From Paratinospora sagittata (taxonomy: Eukaryota; Streptophyta; Magnoliopsida; Ranunculales; Menispermaceae): 64,000 bases of DNA. Location: contig CM069610.1 of the NCBI GenBank assembly GCA_035771175.1, forward strand, positions 21,604,501 to 21,668,500, in the 5' to 3' direction. Below are positions 42,282 through 52,187 of the stretch, piece after piece (within the stretch, counting starts at the first letter, position 1; the number at the start of each line of letters is the position of its first letter). The translations under genes were made by a program, and so were the position numbers. The notes under the pieces were generated by a model that saw nothing but the letters and a program-made list of their open reading frames with translations, was not told where the DNA came from and did not search any database.

Positions 42282-43731
42282 TGTCACACCCCACCCAGAC
42301 GTGCCTAAACCAGCGAGACACTCAAGGACTGGGCACGAATGCATTATAATAATAACTGAGTGTGCGGAAACACGATTAAGTATAAGTCTGATTTCATTAA
42401 TTTCATAATATATTTGTACATGAAAGTTAAGGGAACATCCTCCCAAAATCCCCAATGAATAATACAAAGGGTACAAAAATGTGGGCCCAAAAACCTGCAC
42501 ACAGTTCACCCTAATCTCCTATAAAAAATTGGATAACAACGGGGTGAGCTACATGCTCAGTGGGTAAAATAGTTCGTTAATATAACAATTAATAAAGCAA
42601 ACTTCATAATCAAATATCATAAATACACATTAGAGCATCATAGTCAATCCAACATGTATGTATGCATGACACCGTCTCGTATTGGTTTCATGATTGTACG
42701 TCGCCTGCGTTCACGTCCAGATGTCCCTCCCCAGGAGTAGTCGGGTTCTCATTGTACGTCCCTCCTCAGGAACGATGCTCTGGATTCACGTACAGATGTC
42801 CCTCCCCAGGAGTAGTTGGGTTCTCATTGTACGTCCCTCTCCAGAGAAATATAATGAATAGTGAGCATTCCTTCTAACTATTCTATGAATCATAAACCAC
42901 ATACGTCCGTAGGTGGTGCTTATGTATGATGCCAATGCATGAACTGGTCCGGTCTTTACTTAACATTAGACAGGATTTGGCAACATCTGGTGAGCCTTAT
43001 CAGGGTCGATATCACCACGTGCAAGGTTAGGACATTCAGTATTACTTGTATAAGCTGATAGCTTTCAAATAAGACCAACCAGATCAGTCTCCAGTTGAAA
43101 GGTGAGACACAAGGTCTACTTAAATACCAATCGTCTAGAGCAGCAGGCTGCCTTTCGTTCACTATTTAAAGTTGCTGAGGACAAGACTGAGTCTGGTTGA
43201 GCCAGATTGGCCACTAATTTGGCATAGCAATAGTGTAATACATGAACTCCAAATATACAGGCATAAGTATGACAAGTATAAGTATTATACGCAATAATGT
43301 TGTGTAATTAAATAGTAGACATAATGATAAATAAATGTAAACTTTAATAAAAGTTATAAGACACGCAAACCTATGTTTTGTTCCCCACCTTCAGATAAAA
43401 ACTCCTTCAAGAACTGGCACCTTTCCCCGAGCAGAACCGCGTTGCACCGCGAAGAGAGTCTCAAAAGAGAAGACAAAAACACAAAATGAGTGTGAGAGAG
43501 AGAGAGAGAGAAGAAAAATCACAAGGAGAAGTGATTTTGGTATGAGAAATGAGGAGGGGGTTCCTTAAATAGGAAAAAAGGGTACCCGAAGGTTCGGGCA
43601 CGCTCCAGAAGCTTCGGGCAGAGCCGGAAGGTTCGGGCGCGCTCCCGAAGGTTCGAGCACCCTGCCCGTACGTTCGAGCAGGCGCCTGAAGTTCAAATTG
43701 TTTTTTTTTTGTGCAAACCTAGGGTATTACA
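42282..43731 (-). mobile_element. Gy-D 5' LTR
   Basis: TGTCACACCCCACC to CTAGGGTATTACA, 1450 bp. The 9968-10940 type core is shared with the Gy-B LTRs (GACACCGTCTCGTA, CGTACGTCCCTCTCCAG). The end carries tandem GAAGGTTCGGGC units (~43575-43690) where Gy-B has GGACGTCCAGGCGGGC units. Confidence 0.88.
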
Positions 43732-44497
43732 CTTGAGCAATACCAAACATTGAAAGGTAAAGGACTGTTAGCTTATTTCATCTTAGCATTAAGCATTGAT
43801 ATTTCATATCTTTGTAATGTTATGTAATGAGCTTAATTGTAAAGTGTTCTACTTAGTTAGAGCCAACATTTTTAGTGTTGTAATGCTGGTGTGTTTCTGG
43901 ACTGAAACAACCAGGAAAAGTGAAGGTAGTTCACTTAATGATTTCAACATTAAAATCATGTAAGGTTATCTATGAACTTGTAAAAGAGAAAAAGGTTCAT
44001 CCTCACCTGCAAGTAGGAATCTAGTTCATCCTAATCCCGTAAAAAGATAGGTGCATCCTTAACCTGTAAAAGGATAGGTTATCTCTTAACCTGTAAAAGA
44101 GAAACGGTTGTTCTTCATCTCGTAAAAGGATCACGGTTCTTCCTTATCCCGTAAAAGGAACATGGGTTTCTCCTCATCCCGAAAAAAGAAAATTTGGTTC
44201 ATCCTTAGCCTGTGAAAAGATAGGTTTGCCTTTAACCTAAAAAATGGCAGTTGTAACGGTTTGGCTCTCACCCGTAAGAGAATCAGTTAGTGGATTGAGA
44301 AAATCCTAATTGAGAGATTAGGTAGTGGACGTAGGCTCGACCAAACCAATATAAATCTTGTGTGTCTCACATTTGCAATTTAGTCTGTGTTTTTTGCATC
44401 CAATTCCAATACACTTATGTATATCACTAAGTTATTGGAAGAGATATTCAAAATTGACCATCTCACCCAATTCACCTCCCTCTTAGGTGGATCAACA
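43732..44497 (+). mobile_element. Co-2: solo copia-like LTR, right part
   Basis: Continues from 38640 and ends CTCTTAGGTGGATCAACA, followed by the target duplication CCAAC (44498-44502). The terminal 220 bp (GGTAGTGGACGTAGGC, CCCAATTCACCTCCCTC) align with the Co-1 and Co-3 LTR ends. Left and right parts add up to about 2.2 kb, a full LTR. Confidence 0.85.
43975..44295 (+). repeat. Hairpin array in Co-2 LTR
   Basis: Tandem 25-35-bp units with a loop near ACCYGTAA. Pairs include ATCCTT/AAGGAT (~44071), TCTCTT/AAGAGA (~44090), TTCCTT/AAGGAA (~44132) and CTCT/AGAG (~44263). Stems vary while loops stay similar, as in Co-1 and Co-3. Confidence 0.75.
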
Positions 44498-45450
44498 CCA
44501 ACAATAGGAGCACAAACCAAATTATAATTATTTGTTTTAAAAGTGGTGTCAAAAGAAATGACATCGCCAAATAAAAACATAGTCACGCCTTGACTTTGCA
44601 TCACAGAAGAAAACATCAGACAACTCATTATCATCAGTTCTTCGAAAAGAGTAAAAGAAATGTTTATTCTCATGTTTCTTCCTTTTAAAATAATCATAAA
44701 AGGCATTGTACATCTCCTTTTTATGCATCTCAACTCTTGCCTTGTGTATAAGATCATCACAATTAGCCTTAATAAAACTTAGGGTTTGTGCCCCTCCAAC
44801 TTCAACAGACATATAAGAAAATATTTCTAATGATTATGTTTCTGATGTATGCATTTTCTTAATTAAGTTTTCTTGAAAAAATTATATTTTTCTGTTATAT
44901 CTCAATAGATGTATTCTATCAAGTGGAACTAGCTCATGATTATGTTCTGCATTGAATTTTTTCAATTTATAGTTATCATCTTCAGTAATTCCAATTTCAA
45001 ACATTGCCTTACATCCAAATCTTCTATTTTCCTTTGTTTTTTTCTAGAATGTTCTTCTTACAGTATTCACCTTCACACGAGCAACATAATCTTTGAAGTC
45101 TTATTTTGTTATGATCCTTATAACATCTATTTGTTCTTTTCTTTTTGACACTAAAACCAATTCTTTTGGCATAGTCATTAAAAAATTTGGATGTTTCATC
45201 TACACTTTAAAAGCCATACAAATTCGTAGGCAGTTTTGATCATTATTCCCACTTTCATTATGACTTCCTAATTGATCATTACCACTTGATAGTCTTCGAA
45301 TAATATTTTTTTTCATTTTCTTGAACAATTGAGGTAATTATTGTACCTTTCATGCCATAGTCTTTTACTACTGATTTCAATTTCTATAAAGTAAATTACA
45401 ACCAAATTAGACGATTCTAAAAAATAATCAAATTCTAAACCAAAATAAGA
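44498..45450 (-). pseudogene. FAR1-related / MULE transposase, minus copy, N-terminal half
   Basis: Joins the half at 35940-37201 once the CCAAC-flanked insertion is removed. The minus strand reads MSVEVGGAQTLSFIKANCDD, ELSDVFFCDAKSR, DVISFDTTFKTNNYNLVCAP and, upstream, FAR1-domain remnants near 44930-45120. Upstream homology to the plus copy extends to about 45450 (TTGTAATTTACTTTATAG). Stops and shifts throughout. Confidence 0.82.
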
Positions 45451-45889
45451 TGAAATCTAATCTAATAAAAACTTATAAGCATTCATATAAATAATAAAGA
45501 AATAAATTGAAAAAAAATACTTTGAGTACCAGCAGCGATGTTATTTGTGTTTGAATCATTCATCTACAATAAAAATAAAAATCATTCAAAAGAGGGAATA
45601 ATTGAAACGCTTTGAATTTTATTTTAGTTTCCGATAAAAGAAAAAATAAAACTCTAGAAATAAAAATACCTTATGAATGCGAAGAAAAAAAATACAAAAA
45701 GACAATGATGATCTTCTTGTAGAAAATTAGTATAGCAATAAAATAAAATGAAAGGGGAGATAAACAAAGAAAGAAGAGAAAATCTTTGTTAATTTGGATT
45801 TAAAGTTTAAGGAATGTGAAAGAAATAGAAGTGTAAAAGTTTTTTTTTACCGTTTTAAAAAAAAAATTCAAAAAAAGAATTTTAATTAG
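45451..45889. other. AT-rich stretch, nothing recognised
   Basis: A-rich, no protein motif and no clear repeat ends. Between the MULE minus copy and the gypsy RNase H fragment. Confidence 0.5.
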
Positions 45890-46545
45890 GCACGTAACCG
45901 AGTGTCGTGTGCTTGGTAATGAGGCCGGAGTGGGTAGTGAACTGGGCAAGTCTAATTGTATTTCCATCGTTCCAGAACAACAAATTATACTTTTCCAGCT
46001 CGTATGTCAGCTTGCCCATTTCGAAATTCACCATACCGGTGGAGACATATGACTTTTTGCTAAGGGCATCAACCACTATATTGGCTTTACCCATATGGTA
46101 TTTAAGTTCAAAGTCATAGTCTTTAATGAACTCGATCAATCGCCTTTGTCAAAGATTTAAGTCTTTCTGAGTATAAATATACTGAAAACTTTTGTGGTCA
46201 GAAAAGACTTTAAATCGTTCTTCGAACAAGTAATGTCGCCAAAATTTTAAGGCAAACACTACTATCACGAGTTCTAAGTCATAAGTCGGATAATTGACCA
46301 CATGAATTTTCAATTGCTGAGAGGCATAGGCCACTACACGATCTTCTTGCATTAGCACAACTCCAAGTCCTTGAAGCGATGCATCCGTATATAGTGTGAA
46401 GCTAATCCCATCCTTTGGAGTGGTTAGAACAGGTGCTGAAGTCAGTCTTTTCTTGAGTTCTTAAAAGGTTGATTCACAGGCTTTACTCTAAATAAATGCG
46501 TGTTCTTTCGAGTTAATCGAGTGAGTGGTTCAGCAAGTTTGCGAT
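45890..46545 (-). pseudogene. Gypsy RNase H fragment
   Basis: The minus strand reads LMQEDRVVAYASQQLKIH, NYPTYDLELVIVVFALKFWR, FSDHKSFQYIYTQKDLNL and IKDYDFELKYHMGKANIVV, then DALSKKSYVSTGMVNFEMG. Upstream (46360-46545) the end of RT is traceable (YTDAS region and LTRKN). It is closest in style to Gy-A and Gy-B. No LTR is attached; it may be the far side of Gy-F, whose 5' end lies beyond the copia array. Confidence 0.8.
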
Positions 46546-46832
46546 ATAAGTTCTGAGGATGATCGATTCATGATGCAGTGCACATGCATGGTTCTTGAGT
46601 GGCATTTCATAGGTGTTAACCTCCTTGTTTTCTAGGCTAGGTAATAGGGAAGATGATGAGCCTTAGAGCATTGTGGCATCGCACTTTTGAGGGGGTCTAA
46701 AAAAAACCAAAAGTATGAGTTTAATTTTTTTCAAAGACTATTATCGTAGTATTTGCTTTTTCAAAACACTTTAAAAATTTCTTGTGTATTTGTTAAAATA
46801 GCTATGTTTTTTAACATAGTTTGGAAAGTGTC
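46546..46832. other. Unassigned sequence left of the copia array
   Basis: No coding motif. It does not align by eye with the first part of the Co-1 LTRs, so LTR1 is truncated at about 46833. Confidence 0.5.
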
Positions 46833-48308
46833 ATGACGTTGACTTAGTTTCAACTCGCTGGAAGTTATAAGTTGAATAAACTATCAGGACACTACTTGTA
46901 TGGAAGTGCCCTCATTCTTAGAATCAACTTAATAACTTTCAGGACGCTTACTGTCTTTCAGCGCACTTAATCGTGTTTTAAAATAGTTTTCAAATTTCTG
47001 GACGCTTACTTGTAAGTGGTGCTCTTGTGCGTATTAAAACAAAGCAGAACACTAATTGTCGAAGTAGCACCATCATGATTTGAGTCATTTAATCGTCAAA
47101 GTAAATCAAGACGCTTACGATTTAGTAGTGCCCTCACTTCACTGTTCAGCAGGACGCTTATGTTTCATGAGCGCCATCAAGGAACGAAACTACAAAGTTG
47201 ATATTAAACGTCAGGACGCTAATTCAACAATGCTACTGTTCTATCACTTACACTATTTCTGTTAACTTTTTCAGAAACGTACGAAAACTTTTCAGAACGT
47301 TTTAGAACCGTACAAAAACTTTTCAAATCTTTTTGTACGTTCTAATACTTTGTCAGAACATTCATTTTTCGTGGATAATCAGATGATTCATGTGCTATCG
47401 CTGTAATATGCATAGAGCTGAATCGATCCATTTTGGCAAAGAATGTAGACGTTGTATTTGAAATAACCTAGAGCGCCAAAATCATCAAGTCTTTTGCGCC
47501 TCTATTATTTATATATATAAGTGCTGCCTTAGTGCAGAAAAACTACGAATCAATAAGAAAATTGATATTCATTCAAAAAATGTATTAACAGTTTTCACTT
47601 GTGCTAATAACTTTTTGAAAGTTAGCCGTCTCTCAATCGTGCTTGAACTTGCAATCATTTTGAAAAAAAAACATCAAGTCTTATGGATTGATTGATCTTC
47701 ATCTTCATCATTTTCAAAATCCTTTGAAGAAGACAAAAGCTCTTTTACCTTGTTTTTCAGCCAAACTTCATCATACATATTTTGTTGAATCTATGGTAAT
47801 AGAAGGTTCAATCCAAAGCTTTGTAAGTATCACTTTGATTATGAGTAAAGGGAATCATATCACATCTTGTATTCAGTTTGTTTGCAGTGACTGGTTAGTC
47901 ATGAGGCTAGAGCAAGTGTTGCTCAAAGTTGTAACAGCTTTCTCACACCCGTAAGTAGAGAAACGGTCTTCTCACACCCGCAAGTTGAGAAACGGTCTTC
48001 TCACACCCGTAAGCTGAGAAATGGTAGTTCTCACACCCGTAAGTTGAGAAATTGTACCGGTTTGATCTTCACCCGTAAGAAGGTCCATAGTGGAATTTGA
48101 ACAAATCCTAACTGAGGAGGTTAGGTAGTGGATGTAGGCTAGGCGGAACCACTATAAATCTTGCTTGCATTTTCTCATTTACATTTTGTTGTATTTAAAT
48201 TGCTATACTTTGTTTAATCTATTTTCATTATTTCACACAACTTTAAGAAAAGGTTAAAATCTACTAAGTGTTCAATTCACCCCCCTCTTGGACATATCTG
48301 GGCCAGCA
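46833..48308 (+). mobile_element. Co-1 LTR1, 5'-truncated
   Basis: Aligned from CATGACGTTGACTTAG to the end TATCTGGGCCAGCA (CCAACA mutated). Contains the GGACGCT array (46840-47220) and the hairpin array of TTCTCACACCCGTAAG units (47939-48088). Shares with LTR3 the segment AGAGCAAGTGTTGCTCAAAG that LTR2 lacks. Confidence 0.88.
47939..48088 (+). repeat. Hairpin array in Co-1 LTR1
   Basis: Four units TTCTCA-CACCCGTAAGT-TGAGAA (stem 6 bp) followed by a fifth, GATCTTC-ACCCGTAA-GAAGGTC. The stem is different in the fifth but the loop is the same. Equivalent arrays are at about 53815-53990 (LTR2) and 57145-57238 (LTR3). Confidence 0.85.
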
Positions 48309-48310
48309 AT

Positions 48311-48322
48311 TGGTGCCAGAGC
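48311..48322 (+). other. Co-1 primer-binding site, internal 1
   Basis: TGGTGCCAGAGC two bases after LTR1. It matches the initiator Met tRNA complement with two changes, and TGGTGTCAGAGC at 54213 with one. Confidence 0.85.
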
Positions 48323-48362
48323 GGGTTAACCGTCAAAGTATCTAACCATCTTTGATTGAGTA

Positions 48363-48779
48363 TGGAAGGACAAAATGAAAGAAGCACTTACCTCTCAGGT
48401 GAAGGAAACTCCACCAACCGACCACCACTGTTCAAGGAAAAAAACTATTCACACTGGAAAACTAAGATTAGGTACTAACTTAAAGCCCAAGATCTAGAAA
48501 TGTGGGATGTTGTGACATACGACTGTCCAATACCTACTAAAATAGTTGACAGTGCTACTGTCCCAAAGGAAATAGACGAATGGAGTACCAAGGAAAGAAA
48601 AAGAGAACTATTGAATAACCAAGCTGTAAACATTTTGTTTTGCAATTTATCAATCGAAGAGTTCAATAGAGTTAGTGCGTGTGAAACCCGAGTCTAAACC
48701 TGTAGAGTTAATTTGTCACGGTTATAACAAACCAGGTCATGTAAAGAGCGAATGTCCCACTAAATATAAAAAGAACTGA
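48363..48779 (+). pseudogene. gag: Co-1 gag, internally deleted
   Basis: Begins MEGQNERSTYLSGEGNSTN, then RPPLFKEKNYSHWKTKIR, the copia gag signature, interrupted by a TAA. A second piece (48500-48697) has NILFCNLSIEEFNRVSACE. The region from there to the zinc knuckle is deleted. The knuckle reads ICHGYNKPGHVKSEC, with Tyr in place of the second Cys, so it could not bind zinc normally. Confidence 0.85.
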
Positions 48780-49250
48780 AGGTCATATACAAAGAACAAG
48801 AAAGTTCTCAAAGCTACATGGGATGATTCAAGTTCAAGCGAAGATGAAGAGGATTCAGATCACACCGCTGCACTGTGCTTAATGGTAAGCACCGAGATAT
48901 GCAAAAATTAAGATATATGGAATCTAGACAGCGACTGCTCAAGGCATATGACTGAAGATAAATCTAAATTTCTGAGCCTTGAAAAGAAGAAAGGAGGAAA
49001 AGTCACTTTCGGAGATGACAACAAAGGTGACATTGAAGGCATCGTAACGATTGGTAACGATTTTCTATCCATATCTGATGTACTTTATGTTAAAGGGCTA
49101 AAACATAATCTCTTGAGTATAAGTCAATTATGTGACAAGAGTTATGACATTTCATTTGAAGCAAATAGGTGCACAGTCAAACATGCTGATAAAACTGTTG
49201 CATTGATGGCATCTAGAATTAAGAATGTGTATTGTACAAACTTTAATAAC
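48780..49250 (+). pseudogene. Co-1 aspartic protease
   Basis: The catalytic segment reads LDSDCSRHMTEDKSKF at about 48925-48970, where copia proteases have DSGCSRHMTGD: Gly of the DSG triad is Asp. Downstream are GGKVTFGDDNKGDIEGIV and SDVLYVKGLKHNLLSISQLC, typical of the protease C-terminal half. Confidence 0.88.
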
Positions 49251-50300
49251 ATGAAGAAACAAAATGTAACATGTTTAAGTGCTATCTCTTGTAATGATGC
49301 ATGGCTATGGCATAGGAGATTAGCTCATGTTAATATGGATAGCATATATAGAATTTTCAAACATGATCTTGGGAAAGGTATTCCGAAAGGAACTTACTCA
49401 AATGACAAGGTATGTGAACCATGTCAACTTGGTAAGCATACCCGATCATCATTTAAGAGCAAGAGGCATCAATCAACCTCTAGAGCTCTCGAACTGATTC
49501 ACATGGATCTTTTCGGACTAACCAAAACTCAAAGCTTAGGTCGTAAATCATGTGTTTGTGATTGTTGATGACTTTACTCGATTCACATGGGTATTTCTAT
49601 TGGCTCATAAATCTGATGCATGTGAAAATGAAAAGGGATACAAAATCAACATAATTAAGAGTGATAGGGGTGGTGAATTTGTCAATAAAAATCTTGAAGA
49701 ATTATGTAACAATCAAGATTACACTCACCATCTATTAGCCCCTAGGACACCACAGCAAAATGGTGTAGTTCAGAGAAAGAATAGAACTCTACAGGAAATG
49801 TGTAGGACCATGCTTAATAAGTATAACACTGCAAATCATTTTTGGGGTGAAGCTATAAACACTGCCTGCTATGTGATGAACTGTGGTCTAATCCGAAAAG
49901 ATTTGAATAAAACTCCATATGAACTATGGAAGGGTAGAGCACTCAACATCAGTTACTTCCGAGTATTCAGATGTAAATGTTTATTCTTAATGATAAAGAC
50001 AATTTAGATAAGTTTGAACCTAAATCAGATATAAGAATATTCTTAGGATATTCTTCTCACAGTAGAGCCTACAGGGTCTTCAACAAATCTAATCAAACTA
50101 TAGAAGAATCAATTCATGAAAATTTTGATGAAAATGTTAATAAGAAAAGCCTTAAGGATGAATTTAAACAATTAAATTTTGATGACAATGAACCCAAGAC
50201 AACCAAGGTTATAGATCTTGAACCTGAACTATCTTTAGGATCTTCTAAAAATTCTAGACTGCTTCAGGGTCTTTCCCGAGATCAAATTTTAGGTGATCCA
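49251..50300 (+). pseudogene. Co-1 integrase
   Basis: The HHCC finger is intact: WHRRLAHVNMDSIYRI with CEPCQLGKHTRSSF. The core has D in LIHMDLFG and D in IIKSDRGGEFVN. The third position reads QQNGVVQRKNRTLQEM: the catalytic Glu is Gln. A frameshift lies at about 49550, and a deletion of some 50 residues before NEKGYKINI. It ends with FRVFRCKCLFLM and IFLGYSSHSRAYRVFN. Confidence 0.88.
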
Positions 50301-51145
50301 CGAAAGGGTGTATCCACTAGAGCTTCAATTCAAAAAGATCACGAGCTTGTTGCTTTTGTATCACAATTTGAACCAATTAAAGTGGAAGAGGCATTGAAAG
50401 ATGAAAATTGGATTTTTCCTATGCAAGAAGAACTAGGACACTTTGTGCGAAACAAAGTATGAGAATTAGTTCCTAGACCTTTTCATCAATCTGTTATAAG
50501 AACCAAATGGATCTTTAGAAACAAAAAGAATGAACAAGGTATCATTGTCCGCAATAAGGCTAGATTGGTTGCACAAGGGTACGACCAAGAAGAAGGCATA
50601 GACTTCGAAGAAGCATTTACCCCAGTAGCTAGATTAGAGACAATAAGACTGTTACATGCCTATGCTTGTTACAAGAATTTTCCCTTATATTAAATGGATG
50701 TAAAGAGTGCTTTTCTAAATAGATACATCAACGAAGAGGTATATGTAGAACAACTTCCAGGGTCTGAGGATGCTTAAGACCCAAAATATGTGTTCAAACT
50801 CCACAAAGCCTTATATGGATTAAGACAAGCTCCAAGAGCTTGGTATGATCGACTGAGTTCATTTCTTTTAGATCATAAGTCTCAAAACGGAAAACTTAAC
50901 CCAACTTTGTTTATCAAACATCACAATGACAATATGCTTATGTTCAAATTTATGTGGATGATATCATTTTTGGTGTATTGAACAAAGAATTATTTGATGA
51001 GTTTTCTAAATTAATGCAGAAGGGATTTGAAATGAGTATGATGGGAGAACTTACATACTTTCTCGGCTTACAAAGTAAGCAAATGTCGAAAGGGACCTTC
51101 ATAAGCCAATCAAAGTATGCTAAGGAAATGATTAAAAAGTTTTAA
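50301..51145 (+). pseudogene. pol: Co-1 reverse transcriptase
   Basis: Motifs in order: [87 protein letters not shown] and the active site YVDDIIFG (~50950-50975, in a shifted frame). It ends GTFISQSKYAKEMIKKF. Stops at 50459, 50692 and 50775. Confidence 0.9.
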
Positions 51146-51900
51146 ATGCACAATTTGAAATCGATTGATACTCCTTGTACCTCTGCAATCAAATTAGATT
51201 AGGATGAAAAAGGTAAATCAATTGATTCAAAACTTTATAGAATCATGATTGAAAGTCTTTTGTACTTAACAGCAAGTCGACCTGACATCATGTTCAGTGT
51301 CTGTCTTTGTGCAAGATTTCAATCTGAACCTAAAGAATCTCATTTAAAGTGTGTCAAATGAATATTCAGATACATAAATGACACAACACACTTAGGAATA
51401 TGGTATTCCAAAGGTACTTCTTTTGATCTGCAAAGTTATGTAGACTCTGACTATGCCGGTAGTCTAACTGATAAGAAAAGTACCTTCGGATTTTGTCACT
51501 TTCTTGGAAATTCTTTGATTTCTTAGTTTGCAAGAAACAACAGTCTGTGCCATTATCCACAGCTGAAACAAAATATGCTACAGCTGGAAGTTGCTGTTCT
51601 CAGGTTCTTTGCATGAAACAACAACTTCAAGATTATCGAATATTTATTCAATGTGCTAAAATTTTGTGTGATAAATCTAGTGTTATTAACATATCTAAAA
51701 ATCCTGTATTGCACTCCCGAACTAAGCATATTCAAATAAGACATCACTTTTTACGGGATCATGTGCAAAATGAAGAAGTCATATTATCTCATATTGGAAC
51801 CAAAGAACAACTGGCGGACATATTTACTAAAACCTTAACAAAAGACCTATTTGTTCACATTCGCAAAGAGCTTGGGATATTCTTTGAGGCCAATCTGTGA
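51146..51900 (+). pseudogene. Co-1 RNase H, internal 1
   Basis: MIESLLYLTASRPDIMFSVC, YVDSDYAGSLTDKKS, LSTAETKYATAGSCC and NISKNPVLHSRTKHIQIRHH are readable. In STAETKY the second acidic position is Lys where internal 2 has STAEAEY. Ends HIRKELGIFFEANL. Stops occur near 51201, 51360 and 51526. Confidence 0.9.
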
Positions 51901-52187
51901 TATTTTGATGCTAACCTCTCTATGGGGGAGATATATTTTATGCTACTTTACTCTTTTTGATATTTCAAAAGGGGGAGAAAGTACTATCATTGAAACATCA
52001 TAAACTCAAGGGAAATTTAACACTAAGGGGGAGTCTTAGTGATATTTTATGTACATTCCTTGGTAATAAACTCATATCATATGAAACAAGGAACATTAGT
52101 ACCGCATCTCATGCATACACACATCATTTTATTAGCTGGCTTCAAAGCCTATAGGAATGTGTTTGAAATCATAAAAAAGGGGGAGAT
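51901..52187 (+). other. Co-1 3' non-coding region with repeated polypurine tracts
   Basis: ATGGGGGAGATA (~51925), AAAAGGGGGAGAAAG (~51967), AAGGGGGAGTC (~52027) and AAAAAAGGGGGAGAT (~52173-52187). The last lies directly before LTR2. Internal 2 repeats the pattern at about 55197, 55242, 55280 and 55300. Confidence 0.8.

Larger units (their letters stand above)
38641..43731 (-). mobile_element. Gy-D: gypsy element related to Gy-B, heavily deleted, minus strand
   Basis: Same family as Gy-B by pol, leader, ORF-X and primer-binding site. The right LTR (42282-43731) is complete; the left LTR is reduced to 120 bp. Protease, RT and most of gag are missing: RNase H joins gag directly at about 40108. 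A 1.1-kb segment of other origin replaces the start of ORF-X. It lies inside the Co-2 LTR. Confidence 0.85.

Noticed and set aside
47939..48088. Regular repeats resembling a CRISPR array
   Set aside because: Units are contiguous with no unique spacers, the array lies in a plant LTR, and no cas genes exist here.
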